A DNA stretch of 64,000 bases, from contig CAWBVA010000011.1 of NCBI GenBank assembly GCA_963792125.1, forward strand, positions 159,676 through 223,675. Direction: 5' to 3'. The stretch comes from Methanocella_A sp963792125. GTDB taxonomy: Archaea; Halobacteriota; Methanocellia; Methanocellales; Methanocellaceae. Both the position numbers and the translations under genes were made by a program. Numbering within the stretch: the stretch's first letter is position 1; each line of letters opens with the position of its first letter. The notes beneath the pieces were generated by a model. The model was not told the origin of the DNA. It ran no database searches and saw nothing but the letters and a program-made list of their open reading frames with translations. This document shows positions 43,425 to 52,510 of this stretch, piece by piece.

Positions 43425-43995
43425 CTGTTATATTGTTTTATTTCAGCGGGGCTGCAGGGGTAGCGTAAACAAGGCAGCGACGCATTGTCTTTTTAATAAA
43501 AGTCCTGGCGATCTTGGCGGTACTTGGCGTTCCTGGCGCGCTTTACCGCTGCGCATAGCCCGGAAAGGGCTGGATCACATTAGTAATCTGATAATTTTCT
43601 ATTAGACCGCAACAGGCACAGGTACTGGTATCCCCGAACCGAGATATCTACCGATCTTCCTCCAGATCCCTTAACTGCTCTTCCATCTTCCTGTTCCGGT
43701 TCACCCCGCGATTGCCGCAGTGGTACACAGGGAACAGCCTGGTATTCTTACCCAGCCGGATGCCCTCTTCGATCTCGACGGCATTTCGGTGTATGCCATA
43801 AGCCTTCAGGTTGTAGGCGTGCATTATGCCGTTCGTCGGCATGAGGCCCGGGGCGATTATTGCTTCGTGCTGCACGAGCTCTATCAAAGGGCGCAGGAAG
43901 CATCGGCCGCAGGTGTGGTACCTGACGAAATAAAGTTGAAGACACATGCTGTAAAAAACCAGATACCACTGACTCGACAGAATGAAAAATACCAA
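43425..43995 (-). repeat. Composite repeat copy C with glycosylase 3' fragment
   Basis: The core (CAGCGGGGCTGCAGGGGTAG), right arm (GGCGATCTTGGCGGTACTTGG) and CGCATAGCCCGGAAAGGGC lead, on the minus strand read backwards, into a uracil-DNA-glycosylase-like C-terminal fragment (43648-43950). That fragment contains FLRPLIELVQHEAIIAPG and RLFPVYHCGNRGVNRNRK. It is the carboxyl third of the gene and has no start. Confidence 0.85.
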
Positions 43996-44093
43996 ACTAT
44001 ATATAGACGTGTAAACCTATAACAGTTTGGAGAATTATAATTTAAATTTTTTAATTTGTACTATTTGTACTATCAGTAATGGAGGTTTTATAT

Positions 44094-45736
44094 TTGGCAC
44101 AACAAGCAGGCCAACAATATATCATTTTAAAAGAAGGCTCCAGCAGGACAAGGGGCCGCGACGCTCAGGGAATGAACTTCATGGCCGCCAGGGCAGTCGC
44201 GGAGCAGTCAGGACCACCCTGGGTCCGAAGGGCATGGACAAGATGCTCGTAGACTCGCTGGGCGACGTTGTCATCACCAACGATGGCGTTACGATCTTGA
44301 AGGAAATGGACATCGAGCACCCGGCGGCGAAGATGATCGTCGAGATCGCCAAGACCCAGGACGAGGAGGTCGGCGACGGCACGACCACCGCAGTCGTACT
44401 CGCCGGGGAACTGCTCAAGAAGTCCGAGGAACTGTTAGACCTGGACATCCACCCGACCGTCATCGCGCCGGGTTACAGGCTGGCAGCCACCAAGGCGAGA
44501 GAGGTCCTCGACTCGCTGGCATACCCCGTGACCATCAAGGACGAGGACCTGCTCAAGAAGTTCGCGATCACCGCCATGACCGGCAAGGGCCCGGAGTCAG
44601 TCGGCGATGATGCTGGCCGACATCGTGGTCAAGGCCGATCAAGGCAGTCGTCGACGAGAACGGCAAGGTCGACGTGGACGACATCAAGGTCGAGAAGAAG
44701 GTCGGCGGCACCATCGGAGGATTCCGAACTGATCCAGGGACTCGTCATCGATAAGGAACGGATGCACCCGAACATGCCGAAGACGGTAAAGAACGCGAAG
44801 ATCGCGCTGCTCGACACCGCGCTGGAGATCAAGAAGACCGAGATCGACGCCAAGATCGAGATCACCGCCCGGACCAGCTCCAGGCTTCCTCGACGAGGAA
44901 GAGAAGATGCTGAAGAACATGGTCGACAAGATCAAGAGACCGGCGCCAACGTCGTCTTCTGCCAGAAGGGCGTCGACGACCTCGTCCAGCACTACCTGGC
45001 CAAGGACAGGCATCTATGGCCGCCCGCCGGGTCAAGGAAGTCCGACCTCAAGATGCTCGCCAAGGCCACCGGCGCCAAGGTCAGGACCAGCCTCGATGAG
45101 CTGACGAAAGAGGACCTGGGCATCGCAGGCCTGGTCGAAGAGCGCAAGATCGGCGACGAGAGATGATCTTCGTCGACCAGTGCAAGAACCCGAAGGCAGT
45201 CTCTCTCATACTGCGGGGCGGAACCGAGCACGTCGTCGACGAGCTCGACAGGGCAGTCCATGATGCGCTCCGCGTCGTCGGCATGGTCGTCGAGGAAAGA
45301 AGTATGTCACCGGCGGCGGCTCGACTGAAATCGAGCTGGCGATGCGCCTGAAGGAGTACGCGTCCACCGTCGGTGGCAGGGAGCAGCTCGCCATCGACGC
45401 GTTCGCCTAGGCAATGGAGGTAATCCCGACCGCACTGCTCGCGAGAACGCCGGCCTGGACCCGATCGACGTATTGTCGAGCCTGCAGGAGCAGGCACGAG
45501 GGCAAGAAGGGCAAGGTAAGACCGCTGGCATCAATGTCTTCACCGGCGAGGCCGTAGACATGGAGAAGGCCGGCGTTATCGAGCCGTTCCGCGTCAAGAC
45601 CCAGGCCATCAGCGGCGCCTCGGAAGTGGCCGTCATGATCCTGAGGATCGACGACGTCATCGCCGCCAGCAAGTTATCCGGCGGCCATGGCGCACCGGGC
45701 GGCATGCCACCCGGCATGGGCGACATGGGGATGTAA
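44094..45736 (+). pseudogene. thsA: Thermosome (group II chaperonin) gene with many frameshifts
   Basis: A TTG at 44094, 8 bases after GGAGG, starts MAQQAGQQYIILKEGSSRTR. The frame then breaks repeatedly, but the pieces in order are LGPKGMDKMLVDSLGDVVIT, EVGDGTTTAVVLAGELLKKS, IKAVVDENGKVDVDDIKVE, SELIQGLVIDKERMHPNMP, FLDEEEKMLKNMVDKIK, NVVFCQKGVDDLVQHYLAK, DLKMLAKATGAKVRTSLDE and KTAGINVFTGEAVDMEKAG, ending in a GMPPGMGDMGM tail. All are near-perfect thermosome sequence. I count at least ten single- or two-base changes between about 44203 and 45490, plus an in-frame TAG at 45408 where Glu is expected. Conserved residues between indels are intact, so this is either very recent inactivation or a low-quality stretch of assembly. 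Group II chaperonins are normally essential, so another copy would be expected. Confidence 0.9.
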
Positions 45737-46001
45737 GGTTAACCCTTACATTCCTCATCTTTTTCTTTATTTTTGATTCTTCTCCGGGTCCGGGATGATA
45801 GGTTTCAAGTATTATTCGTCGATATACGGTGTTCTATTGTACAATAAATCGATCGAATTGTAAACATCAAATTGCTACTGAGGCCCGGGGCGATCACTCT
45901 TTAAAAACCTGCCAGAATCATGTCCTGCCCAGGCTATACGACTCCTGTCGCGCTCGCCAGGAGTGCCAGGTAGCCAAGGAGCGCCAAGGACCAGGAGTAT
46001 T
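45737..46001. repeat. Downstream of thermosome: repeat left arm
   Basis: From about 45925 to 45990 the composite-repeat left arm appears (AGGCTATACGACTCCTGTC, CGCCAGGAGTGCCAGGTAGC, CAAGGAGCGCCAAGG). It is followed directly by the RelE/RHH toxin-antitoxin pair. No gene is present. Confidence 0.75.
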
Positions 46002-46256
46002 TTAAAATGATCTCAACCATTTTTCATAATCTTTATGAGATAAGAAGCATCTGATTATGTATACCGTATCATTTTTTATCTGGAAAATTATTCGCCCCTG
46101 GCCTACTTCCTCGACGTTGAACGGTAAGCCGAATTTGAGGTGCCTTCCCGCGGGGATCAGACTGATTTTTTCAATATGTTTAATGTAGACTTTACGCTGT
46201 GAGTAATCCATTCCATCCATGTCTTCTTCGGCTTCCGGGAAAAGCTCTACATCCAT
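46002..46256 (-). CDS. RelE/ParE-type toxin
   Basis: The 84-residue protein (MDVELFPEAEEDMDGM, then RHLKFGLPFNVEEVGQGRI and FFLSHKDYEKWLRSF-like end) has the alpha-beta fold pattern of RelE/ParE mRNA interferases. It follows its antitoxin gene by 4 bases on the minus strand, the standard antitoxin-first order. It probably cuts mRNA on the ribosome or poisons gyrase when unbound. It is intact. Confidence 0.8.
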   Translation of the reverse strand: MDVELFPEAEEDMDGMDYSQRKVYIKHIEKISLIPAGRHLKFGLPFNVEEVGQGRIIFQIKNDTVYIIRCFLSHKDYEKWLRSF

Positions 46257-46260
46257 CTAA

Positions 46261-46503
46261 TCACAAGCCATATTTCTTCTTAATTTCGGACAGAGATTTA
46301 GTCTTCACTTTGCCACTCTCAAGCTCAGCCATTCTAGCTTCTATCGCCTTATTCAGCAGGATGACTTCTTCTTCCTCGATCTGTCTTTCATATAGCGTCA
46401 GAGCCTGTCTGATGACTTCCGTCTGGTTCCCTGCATAACCCTTTTTGATGATCTTTTCGATGATTGCCTCATACGGAGTACCGAGGTTCACATTAAGTGC
46501 CAT
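46261..46503 (-). CDS. RHH-type antitoxin
   Basis: An N-terminal ribbon-helix-helix (MALNVNLGTPYEAIIEKIIK, then TEVIRQALTLYERQI) and a C-terminal toxin-binding tail (EARMAELESGKVKTKSLSEI) are typical of ParD/CopG antitoxins. The frame opens at 46515, but MALNV at 46503 is the likelier start. It should bind the RelE protein and autoregulate the operon from the AT-rich 46510-46640 region. Confidence 0.8.
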   Translation of the reverse strand: MALNVNLGTPYEAIIEKIIKKGYAGNQTEVIRQALTLYERQIEEEEVILLNKAIEARMAELESGKVKTKSLSEIKKKYGL

Positions 46504-46670
46504 ATTTTGTCCCATGTCTATTGAATGTGCAATGAATATATATTTATTACGTATCTTTGATTCTTATCAGATGATAGAAACTAATATGCATAATTATGTA
46601 TTTAAATCTGATGATCACGCCAACGTAAATCGATTTCCTGGTGATGTCACCTGGAACACCGGAATTCATT

Positions 46671-47125
46671 GTTAAGCTTGCCAGGGATGCCAGGAGTCGA
46701 GGGCGCCGGGACGTTTTGATATGTTTAATTTCAGCGGGGCTGCAGGGGTAGCGTAAACAAGGCAGCGACGCATAGCCTTTTAATAAAAGTCCTGGCGATC
46801 TTGGCGGTACTTGGCGTTCTTGGCGCGCTTTACTGCTGCGCATAGCCCGGAAAGGGCTGGATCACATTAGTAATCTGATAATTTTCTATTGACTGCTACA
46901 GGCACAGGTACTGGTATTCCCGAACCGAGATATCTCCCGATCTTCCTCCAATCCCTCAGCTGCTCATCTATCTTCCTGTTCTGGTTCACCCCGCGATTGC
47001 TACAGTGGTACACAGGGAACGACCTGGTCTTCTCACATAGCCGGATGCCCTCTTCGATCTCCACGGCCTTTCGGAGTACGCTATAAGTCTTCAGATTATA
47101 GACGTGCAATATGCATTCGTCGCCA
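46671..47125 (-). repeat. Composite repeat copy D with glycosylase 3' fragment
   Basis: Left arm (CTTGCCAGGGATGCCAGGAG), core (CAGCGGGGCTGCAGGGGTAG) and right arm are present, followed by the glycosylase fragment (46880-47120). The fragment contains YSVLRKAVEIEEGIRL and SFPVYHCSNRGVNQNRK. The fragment is cut at its 5' side near CATTCGTCGCCATGAGGC, the same breakpoint as copy F. Confidence 0.85.
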
Positions 47126-47189
47126 TGAGGCCGGGGCAATGAATAGTCTGGCACAAGTCGAAATATTTAATATTTGACGCACGCTGTTG

Positions 47190-47530
47190 ATCAGCGGTAA
47201 TTGAATAATCGTTCATATCTTTATGGGACATCCAGTCAATAATGACGAAATATGATATCATTCTCATAGTTGACAATGAAGTAAAGCAGGTGCCATCCAT
47301 CAGATAAATAGTATTTCCAGAGATTTTTAAGTCGATACTTCTTTAAATATGTCGAAGGTATTAACTTTTTAGGAATATGAATGCCGCAATAAGGGTTTTT
47401 TTGTAGCTGATTAAATATCTGATTTTATTTTTTTGAAAGCATTTTATTTTCTGTTCGGACTTATCTAGGCTTTGAAGTCTTTTTAATTAATGACTCTTCA
47501 GCTACATAAACACTAATTTTCATATATATG
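47190..47530 (-). pseudogene. Decayed RelE-like toxin (copy of 51769-52101)
   Basis: Residues PYCGIHIPKKLIPSTYLKKY and RLKNLWKYYLSDGWHLLYFI, then VIIDWMSHKD after a frame change, match the intact toxin at 51769-52101. Stops interrupt the N-terminal part. Flanking sequence on both sides is shared with that copy. Confidence 0.85.
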
Positions 47531-47590
47531 AAATAATGTAGATCTTTAAAGAATATCAAATTATTGTTGTGGTTATAAAACGAGAAGAAT

Positions 47591-47867
47591 TATCTGATTC
47601 GAAGGTGATACATTGCTTTATATTTCTTCACTATTTCAGGGTCTCAGATCTATCAGATAGTGTCTTCACTATAGAGGCTATTTTACCGGATTCCATAAGA
47701 TAGTCGATGATCACACAATAGGTCTGGTACATCATTTTTTCGGCAGATGCTTCAGAGAGCTCTCTTTTTATATTCCTCACTGTGCTCTTCGATAAATTTC
47801 TCTACGATACTGATAGTATCGAGTTTCGGTTGATGGATGACTTTCTTCTTTCACTGGTGCCGATCAT
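47591..47867 (-). pseudogene. Decayed winged-helix-like antitoxin (copy of 52171-52452)
   Basis: The start MIGTSERRK and the segment MMYQTYCVIIDYLMESGKIA are recognisable, but several indels and stops lie between them. The promoter-like TATATATAACATATT upstream is shared with the intact copy. Confidence 0.85.
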
Positions 47868-47928
47868 GCCGCCTCATTTTGTTATATGAGTATATATAAC
47901 ATATTACTATTAAAATTTTACGTTTTTT

Positions 47929-47953
47929 GGGGGGGGGGGGGGGGGGGGGGGGG
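47929..47953 (+). repeat. 25-base homopolymer of G
   Basis: Twenty-five consecutive G residues follow TTTTTT. The paralogous position near 52505 has mixed sequence and no G run. It is either a slippage-prone tract or an artefact of assembly or two-colour sequencing. Confidence 0.9.
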
Positions 47954-48190
47954 TGCTGTTCTGGTTCACTCCTTTATTGCCACAGTGGTACACGGGAAAC
48001 GGCCTGGTTTTCCCGTTTCAGCCGGATGCCTTCTTCGAGCTCCACGGCCTTTCGGAGTACGCCATAAGTATTCAGGTTGTAGGCGTGCAGTAGCCGTTCG
48101 TCACCATGAGGCCCAGAGCGATCCCTATCCCCGGCTGCACGAGCGCGATTCGTAGCGGGGCGTTCCGGGAGTCTATGGAGCCGGGAAGAG
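47954..48190 (-). repeat. Composite repeat copy E: glycosylase fragment without palindrome
   Basis: Minus-strand residues YGVLRKAVELEEGIRLKREN and, in a second frame, FPVYHCGN belong to the glycosylase fragment. It abuts the poly-G and lacks the palindromic part, as does the fragment at 52511-52660. Confidence 0.7.
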
Positions 48191-48340
48191 TGCATGGGGC
48201 CTGATGAGTTTAAGCTAACGGAGTCTGAAGGAGTCCAGAGCGTCTAACTTTAAGAACGGAGTTTAAAAAGTCAAGGAGCACTGGGAAAATGATTCTAAAA
48301 AGTCTGGTATCGTACCAATGATATGGAAATTTAATCGATT

Positions 48341-48895
48341 TTAATCAGCCTTGGCTACGATCTCATTTTCGAGCTGTTTAATCGATTTACCAAGGTTTAA
48401 CCCATCATCAAGGGTTTTATTTATATCCCTTTTAATTTTGAAGCGCCTTTTTGCTTCTAAAAATTCTCTATCCGGGATCCATGGTGACGATTCATGTATC
48501 CAATCATATTTTTCCTGTAGAGTTTCCAGGGTTTTTTCGTCAATCATTTTTATTTCCTGGACTCTATTCAGATCCCTTATCAGGGAAGTGAATAGTATTA
48601 CTGACTGGTTATGGGTTTCAGCATTTTTCTCGAAGTTTAATACCAGCTCAACAAGTGATAAAATGAATAATATCAATGAAAAAACGCCTGCGATCATCAG
48701 ATATATTTCTTCATTAAAATTTTTAGTAAAAATAAGGGTGGTCGACGTAGTCGATCCGATTAATAAAACGATCTTGATGAACTTAGATGTAAACCCATAT
48801 TTTTTTCCGAGGTTGGCATGAGCACTTCTGGTTATCTCCGCCCTCGCTTTAATTTTCTTAATATGGTTTATCGCATCTTCATTAATACTATCCAT
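48341..48895 (-). CDS. SLATT-like two-transmembrane protein
   Basis: The protein starts MDSINEDAINHIKKIKARAE at 48895 (frame open to 48910). Two adjacent hydrophobic helices follow (FIKIVLLIGSTTSTTLIFT and IYLMIAGVFSLILFILSLVE). Then a long helical region contains ETHNQSVILFTSLIRDLNRV. This layout matches SLATT-domain proteins, predicted membrane effectors of bacterial and archaeal defence systems that may open pores when triggered by nucleotide signals. The gene 57 bases upstream on the same strand is a likely partner. Sequence is AT-richer than core genes. Confidence 0.65.
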   Translation of the reverse strand: MDSINEDAINHIKKIKARAEITRSAHANLGKKYGFTSKFIKIVLLIGSTTSTTLIFTKNFNEEIYLMIAGVFSLILFILSLVELVLNFEKNAETHNQSVILFTSLIRDLNRVQEIKMIDEKTLETLQEKYDWIHESSPWIPDREFLEAKRRFKIKRDINKTLDDGLNLGKSIKQLENEIVAKAD

Positions 48896-48966
48896 CAAAG
48901 ATTCCCCCATTCGCCTTTAGTCATATTAAGGGCCCTGATGGCCCTTATTATTGGTTTTCTCGAGTG

Positions 48967-49236
48967 TCACGCTTTATTTTTAATCGCATTTCTTACAGAG
49001 TCGCCATTCGTCGTATGGAAATTCAGGGGTGTTTTTTCGAACTTCGCGGCAACAGACTCAAAAAATCTTCCATTCTCAAAATTTCCGCTGGCTGACCTGA
49101 ACTTTTTAGCATAGAATATCGTTAACTCCGCTACCTGATCCGCGTGGAAGTTAAACATCTCGGATAGCGTATGGATATCCTCTATAGTCTCTTTACATTC
49201 ATTCTGTGTATATGCACTCGTCTTATGGTCTTTCAT
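48967..49236 (-). CDS. Small helical protein upstream of the SLATT-like gene
   Basis: The 89-residue protein (MKDHKTSAYTQNECKETIED, then SEMFNFHADQVAELTIFYAK) is predicted helical with no known family. It has a good ribosome-binding site (AATGGAGAAAAGTAC). Short spacing to the next gene suggests a two-gene operon; it could be the sensor, antitoxin or regulator of the membrane protein. That is inference only. Confidence 0.6.
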   Translation of the reverse strand: MKDHKTSAYTQNECKETIEDIHTLSEMFNFHADQVAELTIFYAKKFRSASGNFENGRFFESVAAKFEKTPLNFHTTNGDSVRNAIKNKA

Positions 49237-49420
49237 GTACTTTTCTCCATTTTAACCGTTCTAACGCCAGCAATAGCCTGAACGTATCAGATATCGCCGT
49301 ATAGGCCAGATAAGCTACCTTCGAGAAGATATAAGGCCGGGGGTGATCTGATCACTTACCGACTTGACTCCTGTTTTGGTTTTTTGATTAATCAATGGGA
49401 AACGATAAAAAAGATGACGA

Positions 49421-49783
49421 TTACGTCATCTTATGGTCGCTGCGGTCGCTGCGGTCGACCCTGTTGCCGCCGTCGGCCCAGCCTTTGAGGCCGTCCTCGT
49501 AGGAAAAGACGTACCTGGAACCGAGGCTCATGAACTTCTCTGCCGCATCGTCATTGAGCTTGTGCTGGCCGTGGGTGCCCGGGCCGTACAGGATGATGTC
49601 CGTGCCCTTGCTTATCCTCTTTACCATGGGCATCGTCTCGTCATCGAACATGTTGGATGCGCCGGGTATGTGGCCCTTCAGAAAGGCTTCCATCTCTCTC
49701 ACGTCGACAAGCATGTATGGCCTGTCCCTCTTTAAACGATCTTTTAATTGATGAGTGGATAGTTTTTGAACTTTGAACTCCAT
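49421..49783 (-). CDS. Rhodanese-like domain protein lacking the catalytic cysteine (copy 2)
   Basis: MEFKVQKLSTHQLKDRL starts a protein almost identical to that at 41159-41521. The active-site loop is ILYGPGTHGQHK, again with Gly in place of Cys. It has the same GGAGAGATATTT ribosome-binding site and the same leader. The two copies differ by a few conservative substitutions, which argues for selection on a function that does not need sulfur transfer. Confidence 0.85.
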   Translation of the reverse strand: MEFKVQKLSTHQLKDRLKRDRPYMLVDVREMEAFLKGHIPGASNMFDDETMPMVKRISKGTDIILYGPGTHGQHKLNDDAAEKFMSLGSRYVFSYEDGLKGWADGGNRVDRSDRSDHKMT

Positions 49784-49945
49784 AAATATCTCTCCATTTA
49801 TTTTGAAAAATATAATCTAAAATATGATTGTTTATAAATTATATTTAGTATATAAAGGGGTCTTGAGTATATAAACCTATGTTTAGTATTATATTAAATA
49901 TACTATCAAAATATAACCAATAGTAATAATATCAAAAGTAAGCTC
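49784..49945 (-). promoter_or_regulatory. Conserved leader/promoter module, copy 2
   Basis: This stretch shares with copies 1 and 3 the plus-strand words AACCTATGTTTAGTATTATA, AATATAACCAATAGTAAT and AAGCTCTGTAGTAT. Confidence 0.8.
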
Positions 49946-50304
49946 TGTAGTATCCAGGGTTGTCTTTTCATATCTTTTCATATTATGTGCAGGACTTTGA
50001 CAACATAAAAACAGAACCAACTTAATATCATACTTGATGAATAGCGTTTTCCATAAAGAATAGATTGGCAGGCAAGATAATTTGCCCATGGATTTTTTTA
50101 TTTCAACCAAATTGCTATGTTTTAATTTGTTAATACTTTTTCAATGTTTTTTCTAAGTTATCGGAGAATAAAAAATCGATTATTTATGCCGCTTATACTA
50201 TGGGTAAGCATTACCCCTTTTAGCCCTGCCCGGACGCAATAGCTGGGCATCCTGCGAAGCCGGGCTCTTCCTCTTGTCTTCTTGCAGCGGTCATGCAGTA
50301 GAAT
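49946..50304. other. AT-rich intergenic region
   Basis: No gene is supported. The region is the 3' flank of the CsbD-like gene. Confidence 0.35.
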
Positions 50305-50556
50305 TCAATGGTCGTGTTTTCTTATGATTTCGCCCAGCTTCTTTTCGGCATTGCCGACTGACTGTTCGGCTTTTTTCTGCATTCCACTGACGTTTCTCTC
50401 AACCTGGCCCAGGTTCTTTTTGGCTTTTCCGACTGACTGTTCGGCCTTGCCCCGGGCTTGCATGTCTAGCTTGTTCAGGGCTTTGCCCGCCTCTTCCTTC
50501 ATCTTGCCCATTACTTCCTTGCCAGTTCCTTCGATCTCTTTCATTATTCCAACCAT
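50305..50556 (-). CDS. CsbD-like small stress protein
   Basis: The 83-residue protein repeats the motif KAEQSVGKAKKNLGQVE, MKEEAGKALNKL and KAEQSVGNAEKKLGEII, the amphipathic helix pattern of CsbD-family general stress proteins. It starts MVGIMKEIEGTGKEVMGKMK after GGAGAGATATTA. The leader is the same module as for the two rhodanese-like genes, so the three are probably coregulated. Confidence 0.8.
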   Translation of the reverse strand: MVGIMKEIEGTGKEVMGKMKEEAGKALNKLDMQARGKAEQSVGKAKKNLGQVERNVSGMQKKAEQSVGNAEKKLGEIIRKHDH

Positions 50557-50755
50557 TAATATCTCTCCATTTCATTAAGAAATATAATCTAATGATTATC
50601 GTTCAATAAATTATATCAACTTTAATATATAAATGGTTTCCAGACTATATATAGCTATGTTTAGTGATATATAAAATAACAATTATAATATAACCAATTG
50701 TAATAATATCAAGACAAACTCTGTAATATTTAGCAATATCTTTCGAGAGATATTA
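50557..50755 (-). promoter_or_regulatory. Conserved leader/promoter module, copy 3
   Basis: Shared plus-strand words are AGCTATGTTTAGTGATATAT, AATATAACCAATTGTAATAA and AACTCTGTAATATTTAGC. It continues into a hisS-derived stretch. Confidence 0.8.
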
Positions 50756-50804
50756 ATGTTTAAAATGACTAACAGTAATCGTTTATTAACGTTCTTGACG
50801 AGCC

Positions 50805-51003
50805 CTGTCCAGTCGTTGAGTGAGAAAAGATTGGTAGTCGAGCATAGCTCGCAGAGACGGAAATTCTGTAACCAGTTGAAATATGCTAATTCCATCGGGA
50901 GATGACTCTGCTGGTACTCGGCGAAAGAGAGATAGCCGAAGGTAAGGTAACAGTCAAGGATATGATATCCGTGGAACAGAAGATAGTTGAAGCGTGGGTA
51001 TTT
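50805..51003 (+). pseudogene. hisS 3'-end fragment (about 200 bases)
   Basis: CAGTCGTTGAGTGAG, CGGAAATTCTGTAACCAG, ACTCGGCGAAAGAGAGAT and CAGTCAAGGATATGATATCC align in order with hisS at about 39850-40040. Substitutions and small indels destroy the frame. It corresponds to the anticodon-binding domain only. Confidence 0.85.
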
Positions 51004-51064
51004 CTTAATTGTGTCAAATGAAACGAGTTGTTGGCCCTGCGATGCGTACCCGAAATACAAGAAC

Positions 51065-51720
51065 CGTTTTAAAGCTCGCCAGGGGCGCCAGGTAGCCAAG
51101 AGCGCTAAGGATTTTTTTGTTAATGGCAAGCACGAAGTATGCCGTATATTGGCTATGCGCACATTTATAGCGCGCCAAGACCGCCAGGTACCGCCAAGAA
51201 CGCCAAGGTTTATGGGCTGACCACAGCGGAAAGCTGGAACTCTCTTTAAAGCTCGCCAAGGGCGCCAAGGGCCAAGGGCGCCAACACTGTTTGATATGTT
51301 TTATTTAGGCGAGGCTACAGGGATAGCGTAAACAAGGCAGCGACGCATAGCCTTTTATTAAAAGTCTTGGCGATCTTGGCGGTACCTGGCGATCTTGGCG
51401 AGCTTTAAAGATGCGCATAGCCTGGAAAGGGCTGGATCACATTAGTAATCTGATAATTTTCTATTGGCAGCAACAGGCACTGGTACTGTTATCCCCGAAC
51501 CGAGATATCTCCCGATCTTCCTCCAGTCCCTGCAGCTGCGCATCCATCTTCCTGTTCTGGTTCATGCCGCGATTGCCGCAATGGTATACGGGGAACAGCC
51601 TGGTCTTCTCGCATAGTCGGATGCCTTCTTCGAGCTCCACGGCCATTCGGAGTAGGCTATAAGTTTTCAGGTTGTAGGCGTGCAGTATGCCGTTTGTTGC
51701 CATGACGGCCGGGGCAATGA
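51065..51720 (-). repeat. Composite repeat copy F with glycosylase 3' fragment
   Basis: This is a long copy. It has two left-arm blocks (CGCCAGGGGCGCCAGGTAGC near 51073 and GCCAAGGGCGCCAAGGGCC near 51258), separated by a stretch also seen in copies G and H (TTTTTTGTTAATGGCAAGC). Core and right arm follow, then the fragment with MATNGILHAYNLKTYSLLR and RLFPVYHCGNRGMNQNRK. Confidence 0.85.
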
Positions 51721-51768
51721 ATAGTCTGGCAGAAGTCGAAATACTTAATGTTTGACGCACGCTGTTGA

Positions 51769-52101
51769 TCAGCCATAATTGAATAATCGTTCATACTCTT
51801 TATGGGACATCCAGTCAATAATGACAATTATCATATCTTCTTTATCGTTGACAATGAAGTAAATCAGGCGCCATCCATCAGATAAATCGAATTTCCATAG
51901 ATTTTTCAGTCGATACCTCTTAAAATAAGCGGGCGGTATTAGCATTTTAGGAATATGAATACCGCAATACGGGTCCTTTTGCAGCGGATCAAATACATGA
52001 TTTAGCTCCAGGAAAAGCTTTTTACTTTCCGTGGTAGAGCTTTCTAAGCAGGTGAGTCTTTTTTGAACCGAGGCATCAGCTAAGTTAATACTAACTTTCA
52101 T
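51769..52101 (-). CDS. RelE-like toxin
   Basis: The 110-residue protein (MKVSINLADASVQKRLTCLE, then PYCGIHIPKMLIPPAYFKRY and DGWRLIYFIVNDKEDMIIVI, ending WMSHKEYERLFNYG) fits the RelE/YoeB interferase superfamily. It follows the gene at 52171-52452 by 69 bases on the same strand. A decayed copy lies at 47190-47530. It appears intact and AT-rich. Confidence 0.75.
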   Translation of the reverse strand: MKVSINLADASVQKRLTCLESSTTESKKLFLELNHVFDPLQKDPYCGIHIPKMLIPPAYFKRYRLKNLWKFDLSDGWRLIYFIVNDKEDMIIVIIDWMSHKEYERLFNYG

Positions 52102-52170
52102 ATTAATGAGAAAATGTATGTCTTCAACGCATATTAAACTAATGATTATCGTTAAAAAAAGAGGGCCTGT

Positions 52171-52452
52171 TTATCTGATTCGCAGGCTATCATCTGCCAT
52201 ATATTTCTTCACCATCTTAGGGTCCCATATCCATCCTATCGTGCCTTCTCTATCCATGGCGATTTTTCCCGATTCCATCAGATAGTCTATGATTACACAA
52301 TATGTCTGATACATCATCTTTTTAGGCAGATGCTCCCAGAGGGCTCTCTTTTTGTATTCCCCGCTGTGCTCTTCGATAAATTTCTCGACCATCCTGATGG
52401 TATCGAGCTTCGGCTGATGGATGATCTTCCTTTTCTCATTTGCGCCGATCAT
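52171..52452 (-). CDS. Winged-helix-like putative antitoxin
   Basis: The 93-residue protein (MIGANEKRKIIHQPKLDTIR, then KKRALWEHLPKKMMYQTYCV) has a helix-turn-helix-like centre and a C-terminal WIWDPKMVKKYMADDSL. No known family is assigned. Its position ahead of a RelE-like gene suggests antitoxin and autoregulator. A decayed copy is at 47591-47867. Confidence 0.65.
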   Translation of the reverse strand: MIGANEKRKIIHQPKLDTIRMVEKFIEEHSGEYKKRALWEHLPKKMMYQTYCVIIDYLMESGKIAMDREGTIGWIWDPKMVKKYMADDSLRIR

Positions 52453-52510
52453 ATCTGCCTCATATTGTTATATAAGTATATACAACAAACCTCTATTAAA
52501 ATTTAACGCG

